Positions 33,534-43,450 of a DNA stretch of 64,000 nt are shown piece by piece. Location of the stretch: positions 58,227 through 122,226 of the forward strand of contig JAEZHW010000057.1 of NCBI GenBank assembly GCA_023436775.1, written 5' to 3'. The number at the start of each line of letters is the position of its first letter. The stretch's first letter is position 1. Source of the stretch: Actinomycetes bacterium. Its GTDB lineage: Bacteria; Actinomycetota; Actinomycetes; Actinomycetales; Microbacteriaceae. Below the pieces are notes generated by a model. That model was not told the DNA's origin, made no database searches, and saw nothing but the letters and a program-made list of their open reading frames with translations. The position numbers and the translations under genes were made by a program.

Positions 33534-34430
33534 ATGACCGCCGCAGGAACGCTGAGCGCCGCAACCGATGTCAGTGCCGTCACGCTGAACGTTGCCAATC
33601 TGGATCGAGTGCTGGCCTTCTACCAGCTCGGGGTGGGCCTGGATGTGCTTGAGCAGGAAGGTGGCGCCGTCCGCCTCGGCCGCAAGGGCGGCGGGGTAAA
33701 CGGCAGCGACGAGGTCGTGCTCATCCTCCAGCACGCCCCGAACCTTGCCAGCCCTGCGCTTGGGTCCGCTGGCCTGTACCACACGGCCATCCTGTTCAAG
33801 GATCAGCCGACCCTCGCCTCGGCCATCTATTCGGTCGCGCGCAAGTACCCGACGTCCTTCACCGGGTCCAGCGATCACCTGGTCAGCCTCGCCTTCTACT
33901 TCGACGACCCGGAAGGCAACGGCGTCGAGCTGTACTGGGACCGTCCGCGTGAGCAGTGGCCGCGCCTCGACGGCGCCGTGCAGATGGACACCCTGCCGCT
34001 CAATCCGAACGCCTTCCTGCAGCAGCACCTCACCGACGCTGGTGCCATTGAGGTGGACCGCGGCGATGCCACCGTCGGCCACGTGCACCTGCAAGTCGGT
34101 GACATTCCGACCGCAGAGGCCTTCTATGTTGACTTGCTCGGCTTCGAACTGCAGGTTCGCTACGGTCCGCAGGCGCTCTTCGTCTCGGCCGGCGGCTACC
34201 ACCACCACCTCGGCATGAACACCTGGCAGAGCCGCGGTGCGGGCCTGCGCTCGCCGGCACTCGGCCTCGGCTCGGTATCGATCGTGGTGCCTACCACCGA
34301 GGAGGTGCTCGAGGTGCAGCGTCGGCTCGAGGCCGGCGGCGTGACCACCGCGCACGACGGTGCAAGCCTGCGCTTCGACGACCCGTGGGCCAACCAGATC
34401 CGCGTCACCGCCTCGGAGCTGGCGCGCTAG
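33534..34430 (+). CDS. VOC-family ring-cleavage dioxygenase-like protein (CatE-like)
   Basis: 298 residues with two vicinal-oxygen-chelate modules. The first starts AVTLNVANLDRVLAFYQLGVGLDVL, the second GHVHLQVGDIPTAEAFYVDLLGFEL. Candidate metal ligands are His in GLYHTAI or GHVHLQV, His in YHHHLGMN and Glu in GNGVELYWDRP. The arrangement matches B. subtilis CatE/MhqO proteins, induced by catechols and quinones. The ATG at 33534 has GAGG 8 bases upstream; an earlier GTG at 33486 lies inside the palindrome. The substrate is inferred only. Confidence 0.82.
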   Translation: MTAAGTLSAATDVSAVTLNVANLDRVLAFYQLGVGLDVLEQEGGAVRLGRKGGGVNGSDEVVLILQHAPNLASPALGSAGLYHTAILFKDQPTLASAIYSVARKYPTSFTGSSDHLVSLAFYFDDPEGNGVELYWDRPREQWPRLDGAVQMDTLPLNPNAFLQQHLTDAGAIEVDRGDATVGHVHLQVGDIPTAEAFYVDLLGFELQVRYGPQALFVSAGGYHHHLGMNTWQSRGAGLRSPALGLGSVSIVVPTTEEVLEVQRRLEAGGVTTAHDGASLRFDDPWANQIRVTASELAR

Positions 34431-34456
34431 CGCTCGCCGCGCGCCGGTCCGTGGCG

Positions 34457-34462
34457 TACGCT
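34457..34462 (+). promoter_or_regulatory. -10 box of the second SGNH gene
   Basis: TACGCT, 7 bases before the ATG at 34470, the same hexamer as at the alpha-glucosidase. Confidence 0.45.
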
Positions 34463-34469
34463 TGCGCCC

Positions 34470-35234
34470 ATGCGCCGATTTAACCGTGCCCTTGCGGCAG
34501 CCCAGCTCCCTGTGCTGCTGCCGCAGATCGTCGCGGTGCGCAAAGAGATTCCACGACTGCCCGAGGCCCGCGGCCTCCGGGAGGGACTGGTCCCTGCACC
34601 CGGGACCTCGGCCTCGGCGATCTACTCGGCCAGCGCACCGGAGCCGCTGCGACTGCTAGTCATGGGAGACTCCACCGCGCTCGGCGTCGGCGCACCGTCG
34701 CTGGATCAGGCCCTGCCCGGACGGATCGCGGAGGGCCTCGCCGAAGGGATCGGGCGCAGCGTGGCGTGGCGCGCGATCGGGCGCAGCGGGGCGGACACCC
34801 CCGCGGTGATCGCCCGGTACCTGCCACTGGCGATCGACCGGGAGTGGGACCTGATCGTGCTGCCGCTTGGCACCAATGACACTATGCACCTGGTCTCGCC
34901 GTGGCGGCACCGCAAGAACCTGCGCACCATCATCAAGCAACTGCGCAGGCGCTCGCCCGAGGCCCCGATCCTGCTGAGCGCCCAGCCCGCGTTCCGACAG
35001 TTCCCGAGCCTGCCGGAGCCGCTGCGATCGCGGCTGGCGGGCCTCGCCGACGAACTGGAAGCGGATGCCGGCGTGATCATCGGCGAGTTCGAGCACGTGC
35101 TGATGACGCCGCGCCCGGACAGCTACCCCGGCGACTTCTTCGCCAGCGATGGCTTCCACCCTTCGGCGGCCGGGTATGCCGCCTGGGCGGGTCGAATCGT
35201 CGCACAGGCCACACCGCTGCTGGCCGAGCGATAG
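34470..35234 (+). CDS. SGNH/GDSL hydrolase
   Basis: 254 residues. An N-terminal basic/hydrophobic stretch (RALAAAQLPVLLPQIVAVR) may be an amphipathic membrane contact. The catalytic domain starts at LLVMGDSTALGVGAP with the nucleophile Ser; the Gly block is AIGRSGADTP, the Asn block PLGTNDTMHL and the catalytic D-x-x-H is SDGFHPSAAGYAAWA. Substrate unknown. Its TAG stop forms the start of a -10 hexamer (TAGACT) for purS. Confidence 0.85.
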   Translation: MRRFNRALAAAQLPVLLPQIVAVRKEIPRLPEARGLREGLVPAPGTSASAIYSASAPEPLRLLVMGDSTALGVGAPSLDQALPGRIAEGLAEGIGRSVAWRAIGRSGADTPAVIARYLPLAIDREWDLIVLPLGTNDTMHLVSPWRHRKNLRTIIKQLRRRSPEAPILLSAQPAFRQFPSLPEPLRSRLAGLADELEADAGVIIGEFEHVLMTPRPDSYPGDFFASDGFHPSAAGYAAWAGRIVAQATPLLAER

Positions 35235-35237
35235 ACT
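35232..35237 (+). promoter_or_regulatory. -10 box of purS-purQ, built on the upstream stop codon
   Basis: TAGACT; bases 35232-35234 are the SGNH stop codon. Predicted leader of about 50 bases with GGAG before the purS GTG. Confidence 0.4.
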
Positions 35238-35292
35238 GGGGCGGTCGCATCTGCGACCAATGCTCACACCCACACCCCTCCGGAGATCCGCC

Positions 35293-35549
35293 GTGGCCGT
35301 TATCGTCGTTGACGTCATGCCGAAAGCTGAACTGCTCGACCCCCAGGGCAAGGCGGTCGCCGGCGCCCTGCGCCGTCAGGGCCACACCACCTTCACCGCG
35401 GTCCGCGTGGGCAAGCGCTTCGAACTGACCGTGGACGGCCCGGCCGACGCCGCCGCCCTGGACGCGGCTCGCGCCATTGCCGAAGACTTCCTGGCCAATA
35501 CCGTGATCGAGGACGTGGTCTCGGTCCGCGCCGCTGAGGACGCCGAGTA

Positions 35550-35550
<1 letters not shown>
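35293..35550 (+). CDS. purS: FGAM synthase subunit PurS
   Basis: 85 residues, GTG start with GGAG 7 bases upstream. Small ferredoxin-like-fold subunit linking PurQ and PurL in the three-part FGAM synthase. Motifs: VDVMPKAELLDPQGKAVAGAL, VRVGKRFEL and the C-terminal NTVIEDVVSV. Overlaps purQ by TAATG. Confidence 0.93.
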
Positions 35551-36245
<695 letters not shown>

Positions 36246-36256
36246 TTTGGTAGGTT

Positions 36257-36322
36257 TCCGACACAACGGTCGGACATCCAGGGAGAGCGCCGTAGTATGG
36301 CGCTATCCGAGGGTAGTTACCC
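36257..36322 (+). promoter_or_regulatory. three inverted repeats before the desaturase gene
   Basis: TCCGAC-6-GTCGGA (36257-36274), AGCGCC-7-GGCGCT (36286-36304) and GGGTAGTTACCC (36311-36322) follow each other in the 118-base gap after purQ. The first may end the purQ transcript; the second or third may be operator sites or leader structures. No T tract follows the first. Confidence 0.45.
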
Positions 36323-36363
36323 TGTTTTGCGCGGCTGGGAAGTCGTTTGGTTGAAAGTTTGCG

Positions 36364-37467
36364 ATGACCCTAGCCACTCCCGAGGCCAGCCTCGGACCTG
36401 TACGTATTACTCGCCCCGCCCGCGCTGACCGCGCGAACCCGACCAGTCTCTACTCTGAGCTGCTCAAGACTGTCCGCGATCTCGGCCTACTCCGTCGCCG
36501 CCGCGGTTTCTACATCACGACCTTTTCGGTGATCACGCTGGCCCTCGCTGGCGCTCTCACCGGCTTCTTCCTCCTTGGTCAGAGTTGGTTCCAGCTCCTC
36601 ATCGCCGCGGCGCTGGGCATCATCGCGACCCAGTTCGCCTTCATCGCCCACGAGGCGGCCCACCGGCAGATCTTCGAGTCTGGCAAGAGCAACGACTGGG
36701 CTGGCATCCTGATCGGCAACGGTCTGGTCGGCATGAGCTTTCACTACTGGAACCACAAGCACAGCCGCCACCACACCAAGCCCAACACTGAGGGCGCAGA
36801 CCCCGACATCGAGGGCTTCTGGGTTGCCTTCGCTCCCAACGAGGTGGCTCGACGCACTGGCTGGCGCAGCAAGATGGCCAAGATCCAGGGCTGGCTGCTG
36901 TTCCCCTTCCTGCTGTTCCTGGGCCTCGCCCTGTACATTGACTCGGTGAAGGCGCTGGTGCGTGACAGCCGCGTCTATCACCGCTGGACTGAGCTCGGTC
37001 TGCTGGCACTGCGCCACATCGGTTGGTCGACCGTGGTCATCCTGTTTCTCGGCTGGGGTATGGGCGCCGCGTTCCTCGGCGTGCAGGTAGCCGTCTTCGG
37101 CTTCTACATGGGCGCCTCCTTCGCACCGAACCACAAGGGCATGGCGATCCTGAGCGAGCGCGACGAGACGGACTTCTTCCGCCGTCAGGTGCTCACCTCG
37201 CGCAATATCTCCGGCGCTGGCACCACCACGCTCATGGGCGGCTTGAACTACCAGGTCGAGCACCACCTGTTCCCCAACATGGCCCGCCCGCACCTGAAGA
37301 AGGCGGCGGCGGTCGTGCGTGAGTACTGCGAGAAGCACAATGTGCCCTACACCCAGACCACGCTGTTCGACTCCTACCGTCAGGTGATCACTTACCTGAA
37401 CCGGGTCGGCATGGGACACGCAGACCCGTTCTACTGCCCGGTCGTGGCGAGCACCCGCCTGCACTAG
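36364..37467 (+). CDS. membrane fatty-acid desaturase (DesA3/linoleoyl-CoA-type)
   Basis: 367 residues, di-iron membrane desaturase with all three His boxes: HEAAH (about residue 97), HKHSRHH (about 134) and QVEHHLFP (about 299). Four hydrophobic segments flank the boxes. Such enzymes insert a double bond into acyl-CoA or lipid acyl chains with an electron-transfer partner, often at low temperature. No ferredoxin reductase is adjacent. The gene has its own gap with three inverted repeats and a strong terminator, so it is a single regulated unit. Confidence 0.88.
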   Translation: MTLATPEASLGPVRITRPARADRANPTSLYSELLKTVRDLGLLRRRRGFYITTFSVITLALAGALTGFFLLGQSWFQLLIAAALGIIATQFAFIAHEAAHRQIFESGKSNDWAGILIGNGLVGMSFHYWNHKHSRHHTKPNTEGADPDIEGFWVAFAPNEVARRTGWRSKMAKIQGWLLFPFLLFLGLALYIDSVKALVRDSRVYHRWTELGLLALRHIGWSTVVILFLGWGMGAAFLGVQVAVFGFYMGASFAPNHKGMAILSERDETDFFRRQVLTSRNISGAGTTTLMGGLNYQVEHHLFPNMARPHLKKAAAVVREYCEKHNVPYTQTTLFDSYRQVITYLNRVGMGHADPFYCPVVASTRLH

Positions 37468-37492
37468 GCAACCCGCATCACAGCATACGAGG

Positions 37493-37515
37493 ACCGTCCC
37501 TTCGGGGGCGGTTTT
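37493..37515 (+). terminator. desaturase terminator
   Basis: ACCGTCCC-TTCG-GGGGCGGT stem with one wobble pair, UUCG tetraloop, then a short T run: a classical intrinsic terminator. Confidence 0.8.
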
Positions 37516-37587
37516 CGTGGTGTGTGGGGAAGACACGGCAGGCCACGCATCGCGGCAGCACTCGGCGCCGTCCCGATAGCGAGGCGG

Positions 37588-39255
37588 CTAGCGGATCAGA
37601 TACGCGCTGTTGATGATCGCTGTGCTGCTGATCTCTTTTCCGGCCAGCAACTGCTTGATGGTCACCAGACGAAACCCCTGCGCCTGATACGCGTCCAGGA
37701 TCTCCGGCAACGCGACCACGGTCGGAGCATGGATGTCGTGCAGCAACACGATGTCGCCGGCACGCACGTTCTTGGTCGCTGCGCGCACCAGCGTCGCTTT
37801 CGGCGGTTCACGCCAGTCCTCCGGGTCCACATTCCACAGCACCGCCGGCATGCCGGCAACGCGCATCACGGTGGTGTCCACCGCCCCATACGGCGGCCGA
37901 AAGTAGCCCGGGCGGGCGCCCGTGGCCGCCTCGATGGCGTCGGCAGTGCGATCCAGTTGGCGCTCGAGCTGCTCGCGGGTTTGCCCGGTGAGGTTCGGGT
38001 GGTCCCAGGTGTGGCTGGCGACCAGGTGCCCAGCCTCATGCATCCGCCGCAGCGTCTCGGCCCGGATGGGGACCTGCCGGCCCACCACGAAGAAGGTGGC
38101 GGCCTGGTCGCGCTCGTTCAGGGCCGCCACCACGGCGTCCGTTCCCGGGGCCGGACCGTCGTCGAAGGTCAGCGCTAGGCAGGGCAGCAGCGCACAGTCC
38201 ACGCGCGCGCCACCCGCGGTGGTGCCCGGGGCGCTCGGGGCAAGGCCCGCGGTCACCGCCTCGCGCACGGCCACGCCAGCCGCGCTGAGCAGCGGCGCGG
38301 TCGCGGCCGGGGCGATACGGATCGTCAATTGGCCAGCGACAAGGAGTTGCTCGGGGGCGGGATCTGGGATCTCAGTGCCTGGCGGCAGGTACCAGACCGG
38401 CACGTCGTCTCGCCAGTTGCCAACGCCCTCGGTGTCCACGACGCTGCGAACCAGTCCCTTCGGCGGCGTGACGCGCAGGCTCAGCGCGCCATCATCGAGC
38501 AGCACCAGGTCCGCGGCGAGGGTCGCCAAATCGGCGGCTCGTAGCTCGGGCATCCAGCGCGCCAAGACGACCGGGTCAATCCGTGCATCGTCCGCCAATG
38601 CTGCGGCAACGTGGTCGATGAGTGCGTCCTTGCGCTCGGGCAGCAGCAGGGCGTCGGCGGTGCGAGTGTCGGCATCAATGCCGGCGACGATCACGGCGGT
38701 GTGGTCGGTGACCACCGCCTCGCCGTCGGTACGCAGCACGCGGACGCGTTCCGCAGTGTACGGGCCGGCAGCAGTAACGAGGTCGCAGACCACCACGAGG
38801 CGAGGTTGGTGCGGCACCGCATCCGTCGCGAGCCGGTGGTCGTCCAGAACGTCCGTGGCCTCGCGCAGCGTCGAGCCAGCGACGCATCCGCGCTGTCGCC
38901 CTCCGTCGGTCAGCGCTGACGGGGCCGGGGCGTACTTCGTGCCGAGCACGGTCGCATGCTCGTTCACCGCAGCCCGCACCACCCGCCGCAGCGCGGCATC
39001 GGCCTTCGCATCGTCCGTGAGCGTGCCCCAGCGCAGCGCCAGACCGGCCACGGCGCCGCTGGGACGGCGCACCTGCTCGCCACGAACATTCACCGCCAGG
39101 CTCGGGTCCAGGGGCGCAGCGGGGGTGCTGAGGGCCGCGGCAGGGTGAAATCGTTCCGCCAGTTGGGCGGGGCTCTCGGGCAGCAATGCGCAGCTGGATA
39201 GCGTCAGCGCAGCGGCGAGGGTGAGCGCGAGATTCGGGACACGGCGGGGGGACAC
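37588..39255 (-). CDS. polysaccharide deacetylase (NodB domain) lipoprotein
   Basis: 555 residues, exported lipoprotein with lipobox LSSC (Cys 22). Residues about 30-330 form an extracytoplasmic region I do not recognise. The C-terminal NodB domain has TFDDG (about residue 363), SHTWDH (metal His pair, about 415), RPPYG and a final LLHDIH. Family enzymes deacetylate peptidoglycan or other surface glycans. Start GTG, with GAAGAT at -12 to -7. Confidence 0.85.
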   Translation of the reverse strand: MSPRRVPNLALTLAAALTLSSCALLPESPAQLAERFHPAAALSTPAAPLDPSLAVNVRGEQVRRPSGAVAGLALRWGTLTDDAKADAALRRVVRAAVNEHATVLGTKYAPAPSALTDGGRQRGCVAGSTLREATDVLDDHRLATDAVPHQPRLVVVCDLVTAAGPYTAERVRVLRTDGEAVVTDHTAVIVAGIDADTRTADALLLPERKDALIDHVAAALADDARIDPVVLARWMPELRAADLATLAADLVLLDDGALSLRVTPPKGLVRSVVDTEGVGNWRDDVPVWYLPPGTEIPDPAPEQLLVAGQLTIRIAPAATAPLLSAAGVAVREAVTAGLAPSAPGTTAGGARVDCALLPCLALTFDDGPAPGTDAVVAALNERDQAATFFVVGRQVPIRAETLRRMHEAGHLVASHTWDHPNLTGQTREQLERQLDRTADAIEAATGARPGYFRPPYGAVDTTVMRVAGMPAVLWNVDPEDWREPPKATLVRAATKNVRAGDIVLLHDIHAPTVVALPEILDAYQAQGFRLVTIKQLLAGKEISSTAIINSAYLIR

Positions 39256-39385
39256 CGAGATATCTTCGCGCTGTTTTCGGCGCGGTCAGACAGACAGTCC
39301 GCATCGACGCGAGATTCTCAGCGAATCCAAACCGGCGGGAACCCTGGTCGGGCCGCTCGCCAGAGTTAGCGCCGGGAAATGACAA

Positions 39386-39413
39386 CGGGGCGGAACCCGA
39401 AGGTCCCGCCCCG
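39386..39413 (-). terminator. AzgA-permease terminator
   Basis: 12-bp stem (CGGGGCGGAACC / GGTCCCGCCCCG, one mismatch) closed by a CGAA loop, 14 bases after the stop. Shares TGACAACGGGGCGG with the hairpin at 14354. Confidence 0.7.
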
Positions 39414-39427
39414 CAGTGTCGAGTGGA

Positions 39428-40855
39428 TTAGCCAGCCAGGCTGGAGATCCAGGCCTCGATCGGGCCGTGGGCGAAGTAGATCACGAAGCCAGCAGCGCAG
39501 ATCCACAGCAGCGGGCTGATCTCGCGGCCCTTACCGGACAGCGAGCGAACCACGACGTAGCTGATGAAACCAGCACCGATACCGGCGGCGATCGAGTAGG
39601 TGAACGGCATAGCCGCGATGGTGAGGAACACCGGCAGCGCGATCGAGTAGTCGCTCCAGTCGATGTCCTTGATCTGCATCATCATCAGCACACCCACGGC
39701 GACCAGGGCGGCCGAGGCGACGTGGCTCGGGATGAAGCTGTAGATCGGGGTCAGGAACATGGCCAGCAGGAACAGCACACCGGTCACGATGTTGGCCAGA
39801 CCGGTGCGGGCACCCTCACCGATACCGGCGCTGGACTCGACGAACACGGTGTTCGACGAGGCCGATGCGGCACCACCAGCAACGGCACCGAAGCCCTCAA
39901 CCACCAGGGCCGAGCGCAGGCGCGGGAAGTTGCCGTTCTCGTCAGCAACGCCGGCCTGGCGGGCGAGGCCCGTGAAGGTGCCGACTGCGTCGAAGAAGTT
40001 GGTGAAGATGAGGGTGAACAGCAGCATCACGACGGCGATGACCGAGACACGACCGAAGTCGATCGGAGCGATCGCGCCGACCAGGCTCAGGTCAGGCAGG
40101 GCGACCAGGGCCGACTCCGAGTCGAAGGTGGCACCGCCGGGCACCGAACCCGGAGCAACCAGGTTGCTGATGACCGCGACGATGGTGCCGAAGATGATAC
40201 CGATCAGGATGGCGCCCTTGACCTTGCGGGCGTAGAGGATGCCGATGGTCAGCAGGGTGATGATGAACACCACGGTGGCCCACGAGGCGATGGAACCGCC
40301 AGTGCCCAGGCCGATCGGCGGCGAGGCGTTGCCGGTCGCGGTGACGAAGCCACCGTTGACGAAACCGATCAGCGCGATGAACAGACCGATACCGACCGTG
40401 ATGGCGATCTTCAGCTGCATGGGGACCGCGTTGAAGATCAGGGTGCGCAGACCGGTGGCACCGAGAATCACGATGATGACACCGTTGATGACCACCAGGA
40501 AGAAGGCCTCAGCGTAGGTCAGGTAGCCCGACAGGGTGAAGGCCACGAAGGCGTTCAGACCCAGGCCCGCGGCGAAGGCGAACGGCAGACGGGCGATGAA
40601 GCCGAAGAGGATGGTGATGACACCAGCGACCAGAGCGGTCGATGCCGAAACGGCGTTGAAGCTCAGCTGGGTGCCAGCCACGTCCGGAACCGCGGACAGG
40701 ATGACCGGGTTCAGGACGACGATGTAGGCCATCGTGATGAAGGTGACGAGACCGCCGCGAACTTCGGTGCCGATGGTCGACCCGCGCTGCGAAATCTCAA
40801 AGTACTTGTCAATCCAGGCGCTCAGCCCGGATTTCTCAGCCTTTGCAGTTGCCAT
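39428..40855 (-). CDS. NCS2-family purine permease (AzgA-like)
   Basis: 475 residues, about 12-14 membrane segments. N-terminal FEISQRGSTIGTEVRGGLVTFITMAYIVVLNP is the AzgA-subfamily opening; GLGLNAFVAFTL and SSNTVFVESSAGIGEGARTG are substrate-site blocks. Such proteins import adenine, guanine or hypoxanthine by proton symport. It is divergent from purL, so salvage uptake and synthesis share a regulatory gap. AAGGA lies 7 bases before the ATG; TAGGCT at 40916-40911 is a likely -10. Confidence 0.9.
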   Translation of the reverse strand: MATAKAEKSGLSAWIDKYFEISQRGSTIGTEVRGGLVTFITMAYIVVLNPVILSAVPDVAGTQLSFNAVSASTALVAGVITILFGFIARLPFAFAAGLGLNAFVAFTLSGYLTYAEAFFLVVINGVIIVILGATGLRTLIFNAVPMQLKIAITVGIGLFIALIGFVNGGFVTATGNASPPIGLGTGGSIASWATVVFIITLLTIGILYARKVKGAILIGIIFGTIVAVISNLVAPGSVPGGATFDSESALVALPDLSLVGAIAPIDFGRVSVIAVVMLLFTLIFTNFFDAVGTFTGLARQAGVADENGNFPRLRSALVVEGFGAVAGGAASASSNTVFVESSAGIGEGARTGLANIVTGVLFLLAMFLTPIYSFIPSHVASAALVAVGVLMMMQIKDIDWSDYSIALPVFLTIAAMPFTYSIAAGIGAGFISYVVVRSLSGKGREISPLLWICAAGFVIYFAHGPIEAWISSLAG

Positions 40856-41032
40856 GAAGGTTCCTTACTCGAGTGAAAAGGACCGCCACTAGCGCGTGAC
40901 GACCAGCACTAGCCTAAAGTTTCCTGTGCATTCTCGCGACATATGCGGGCCTCAGGTATTGCGTGTCTCCGTACAGGGCAGCGGACTAGGATAGACGAGT
41001 CCGCCCGCCCCACTGTTTGGAGCCGTTGCAGC
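40856..41032. promoter_or_regulatory. divergent azgA-type/purL regulatory gap
   Basis: 177 bases. Minus-strand -10 candidate TAGGCT (40916-40911) and plus-strand candidate TAGGAT (40987-40992). No purine riboswitch core was found. Confidence 0.35.
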
Positions 41033-43342
41033 GTGTCTGAAACCCCGAAGCGTCCCGAAGCCGACACGGTCGAGAATGCCATCGCGACCCCGGATCGGGA
41101 GCAGCCCTACGCGGCCCTCGGCTTGAAGCCGGACGAATACGCCAAGATCCGTGAGATCCTCGGCCGCCGGCCCACCTCGGGCGAACTGGCCATGTACTCA
41201 GTGATGTGGTCCGAGCACTGCTCCTACAAGTCGAGCAAGAAGTACCTGCGCCAGTTCGGTGCCAAGGTCACCGACGAAATGCGCGAGCACCTCATGGTCG
41301 GTATGGGCCAGAACGCCGGCGTGGTGGACATTGGTGAAGGCTACGCCGTGACCTTCAAGGTCGAGAGCCACAACCACCCCAGCTACATCGAGCCCTTCCA
41401 GGGCGCGGCCACCGGCGTCGGCGGCATCGTCCGCGACATCATCTCTATGGGCGCTCGCCCGGTCGCGGTGATGGACCAGCTGCGTTTCGGCAAGATCGAC
41501 GAGGCGGACACCGCCCGCGTCGTGCACGGCGTCGTCAGCGGCATCAGTTTCTATGCCAACTGCCTGGGCCTGCCGAACCTCGGTGGCGAGACCATCTTCG
41601 ATCCGGTGTACCAGGCGAACCCGCTGGTGAACGCCCTGGCCGTGGGTGTGCTCAAGCATGAGGACCTGCGCCTGGCCAACGCCACTGGCGCTGGCAACAA
41701 GGTTGTCCTGTTCGGTGCGCGCACGGGTGGTGACGGCATCGGCGGCGCCTCGATCCTCGCCTCGGACACCTTCAGTGAGGGTGGCCCGACCAAGCGTCCG
41801 GCCGTTCAGGTCGGTGACCCCTTCGCCGAGAAGGTGCTCATTGAGTGCTGCCTCGAGCTCTACCGCGCCAACCTGGTCGAGGCGATCCAGGACCTCGGTG
41901 CCGCAGGTATTAGCTGCGCCACCAGTGAACTCGCGGCCAACGGCGACGGCGGCATGTACATCGAACTCGACCGCGTGCTGCTTCGGGACGAGACCCTCAC
42001 GCCGGAAGAGATTCTGATGAGCGAGAGCCAGGAGCGCATGATGGCGATCGTGGCCCCAGAGAAGCTCGACGAGTTCCTCGCGGTCACCGCCAAGTGGGAA
42101 GTCGAAACCAGCGTGCTGGGCGAAGTCACCGATGGTGACCGCCTGATCATCAACTGGCACGGCGAGGAGATCGTGAACGTCGACCCGACCACGGTCGCCG
42201 TCGACGGCCCGGTCTACGACCGCCCAGTGGCCTACCCCGAGTGGCAGGACGCCCTCAACGCCGACACCGCGGCCACCCTGGCTCGAGCGACCGATGGCGC
42301 GACCCTGCGCGAGCAGGCACTGGCCCTGGTTGCCAGCCCGAACCTCGCCTCAAAGCGTTGGGTCACCGACCAGTACGACCGCTACGTGCTCGGGAACACC
42401 GCACTCAGCTACCCGGACGACGCCGGCATGCTGCGCATCTCGGAAGAATCGGGCCTGGGTGTTGCCCTTGCCACCGACGCGAACGGGCGTTACTGCTACC
42501 TGGACCCGTACGCGGGTGCCCAGCTGGCCCTTGCCGAGGCGTACCGCAACGTCGCCGTGAGCGGCGCCACCCCGATGGCCGTCACCGACTGCCTCAACTT
42601 CGGTAGCCCCGAAAACCCCGCCGTGATGTGGCAGTTCTCACAGGCCGTCGAGGGCCTGTCGGATGCCTGCCGCGAACTGGGCGTGCCGGTCACCGGTGGC
42701 AACGTGAGCTTCTACAACCAGACCGGCGATGTGCCGATCCACCCGACCCCGGTCGTGGGTGTGCTGGGCGTTATCGACGATGTCGCCCGCCGCATCCCGT
42801 CGGGTTGGCAGGACGGTGGCGAGAACCTCTACCTGCTGGGCGTGACCCGCGACGAACTCGACGGCTCGGCCTGGGCCGGTGTCGTGCACGACCACCTCGG
42901 TGGCCGCCCGCCGCAGGTGGACCTGGCTGCTGAGAAGCGCCTCGCTGGCCTGCTGGCCGCCGCGGCCGAGGGTGGCATCGTCAGCGCCGCCCACGACCTC
43001 AGCGACGGCGGCCTGTTCCAGGCGGTGGCCGAGGGTGTGCTGCGCTTCGGCGTTGGTGCTCGCATCTGGCTGGGCGAGATTACCGAGCGCGACGGCGTGG
43101 ACCTGACCGCTGCCCTGTTCGCCGAGTCCACCGCCCGCGTCATCGTCAGCGTGCCGCGCGAGGAGGACGTGAAGTTCCTCGGCCTCGCCGCTGGCCGCGA
43201 CGTGCCCGTGCTGCGCATCGGCGTCACCGACACCACCGGTGAACTCGAGATCCAGGACGTCTTCACCGTCTCGGTGGACGAACTGCGCGCCGCCCACCAG
43301 GGCACGCTGTCCGAACACTTCGGTTCGCTCGTCGGCGAGTAG
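41033..43342 (+). CDS. purL: FGAM synthase large subunit PurL
   Basis: 769 residues, the short PurL type that works with PurS and PurQ. Motifs: MWSEHCSYKSSKKYL, KVESHNHPSYIEPFQGAATGVGGIVRDI, DLGAAGISCATSELAA and TDCLNFGSPE near the second half. GTG start at 41033 (VSETPKRPEAD); the frame extends upstream to 40943 but without family similarity. GGAG lies about 12 bases upstream. Confidence 0.95.
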   Translation: MSETPKRPEADTVENAIATPDREQPYAALGLKPDEYAKIREILGRRPTSGELAMYSVMWSEHCSYKSSKKYLRQFGAKVTDEMREHLMVGMGQNAGVVDIGEGYAVTFKVESHNHPSYIEPFQGAATGVGGIVRDIISMGARPVAVMDQLRFGKIDEADTARVVHGVVSGISFYANCLGLPNLGGETIFDPVYQANPLVNALAVGVLKHEDLRLANATGAGNKVVLFGARTGGDGIGGASILASDTFSEGGPTKRPAVQVGDPFAEKVLIECCLELYRANLVEAIQDLGAAGISCATSELAANGDGGMYIELDRVLLRDETLTPEEILMSESQERMMAIVAPEKLDEFLAVTAKWEVETSVLGEVTDGDRLIINWHGEEIVNVDPTTVAVDGPVYDRPVAYPEWQDALNADTAATLARATDGATLREQALALVASPNLASKRWVTDQYDRYVLGNTALSYPDDAGMLRISEESGLGVALATDANGRYCYLDPYAGAQLALAEAYRNVAVSGATPMAVTDCLNFGSPENPAVMWQFSQAVEGLSDACRELGVPVTGGNVSFYNQTGDVPIHPTPVVGVLGVIDDVARRIPSGWQDGGENLYLLGVTRDELDGSAWAGVVHDHLGGRPPQVDLAAEKRLAGLLAAAAEGGIVSAAHDLSDGGLFQAVAEGVLRFGVGARIWLGEITERDGVDLTAALFAESTARVIVSVPREEDVKFLGLAAGRDVPVLRIGVTDTTGELEIQDVFTVSVDELRAAHQGTLSEHFGSLVGE

Positions 43343-43357
43343 CCGCAACGACTGCAC

Positions 43358-43387
43358 AGCCCCCGCCTCGTCATTGAGGTGGGGGCT
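43358..43387 (+). terminator. purL terminator
   Basis: 12-bp stem (AGCCCCCGCCTC / GAGGTGGGGGCT, one wobble), 6-base loop, 16 bases after the stop. Confidence 0.75.
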
Positions 43388-43450
43388 TCGTCGTTGGTGG
43401 GTGCCGCGACGCGCGGACCGCGCCAGCGCGATCAGGCCCGGTGCGACCGG

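Noticed and set aside
40856..41032. Purine riboswitch between the AzgA-type permease and purL
   Set aside because: No three-stem junction core; GC-rich gap with ordinary promoter-like hexamers.
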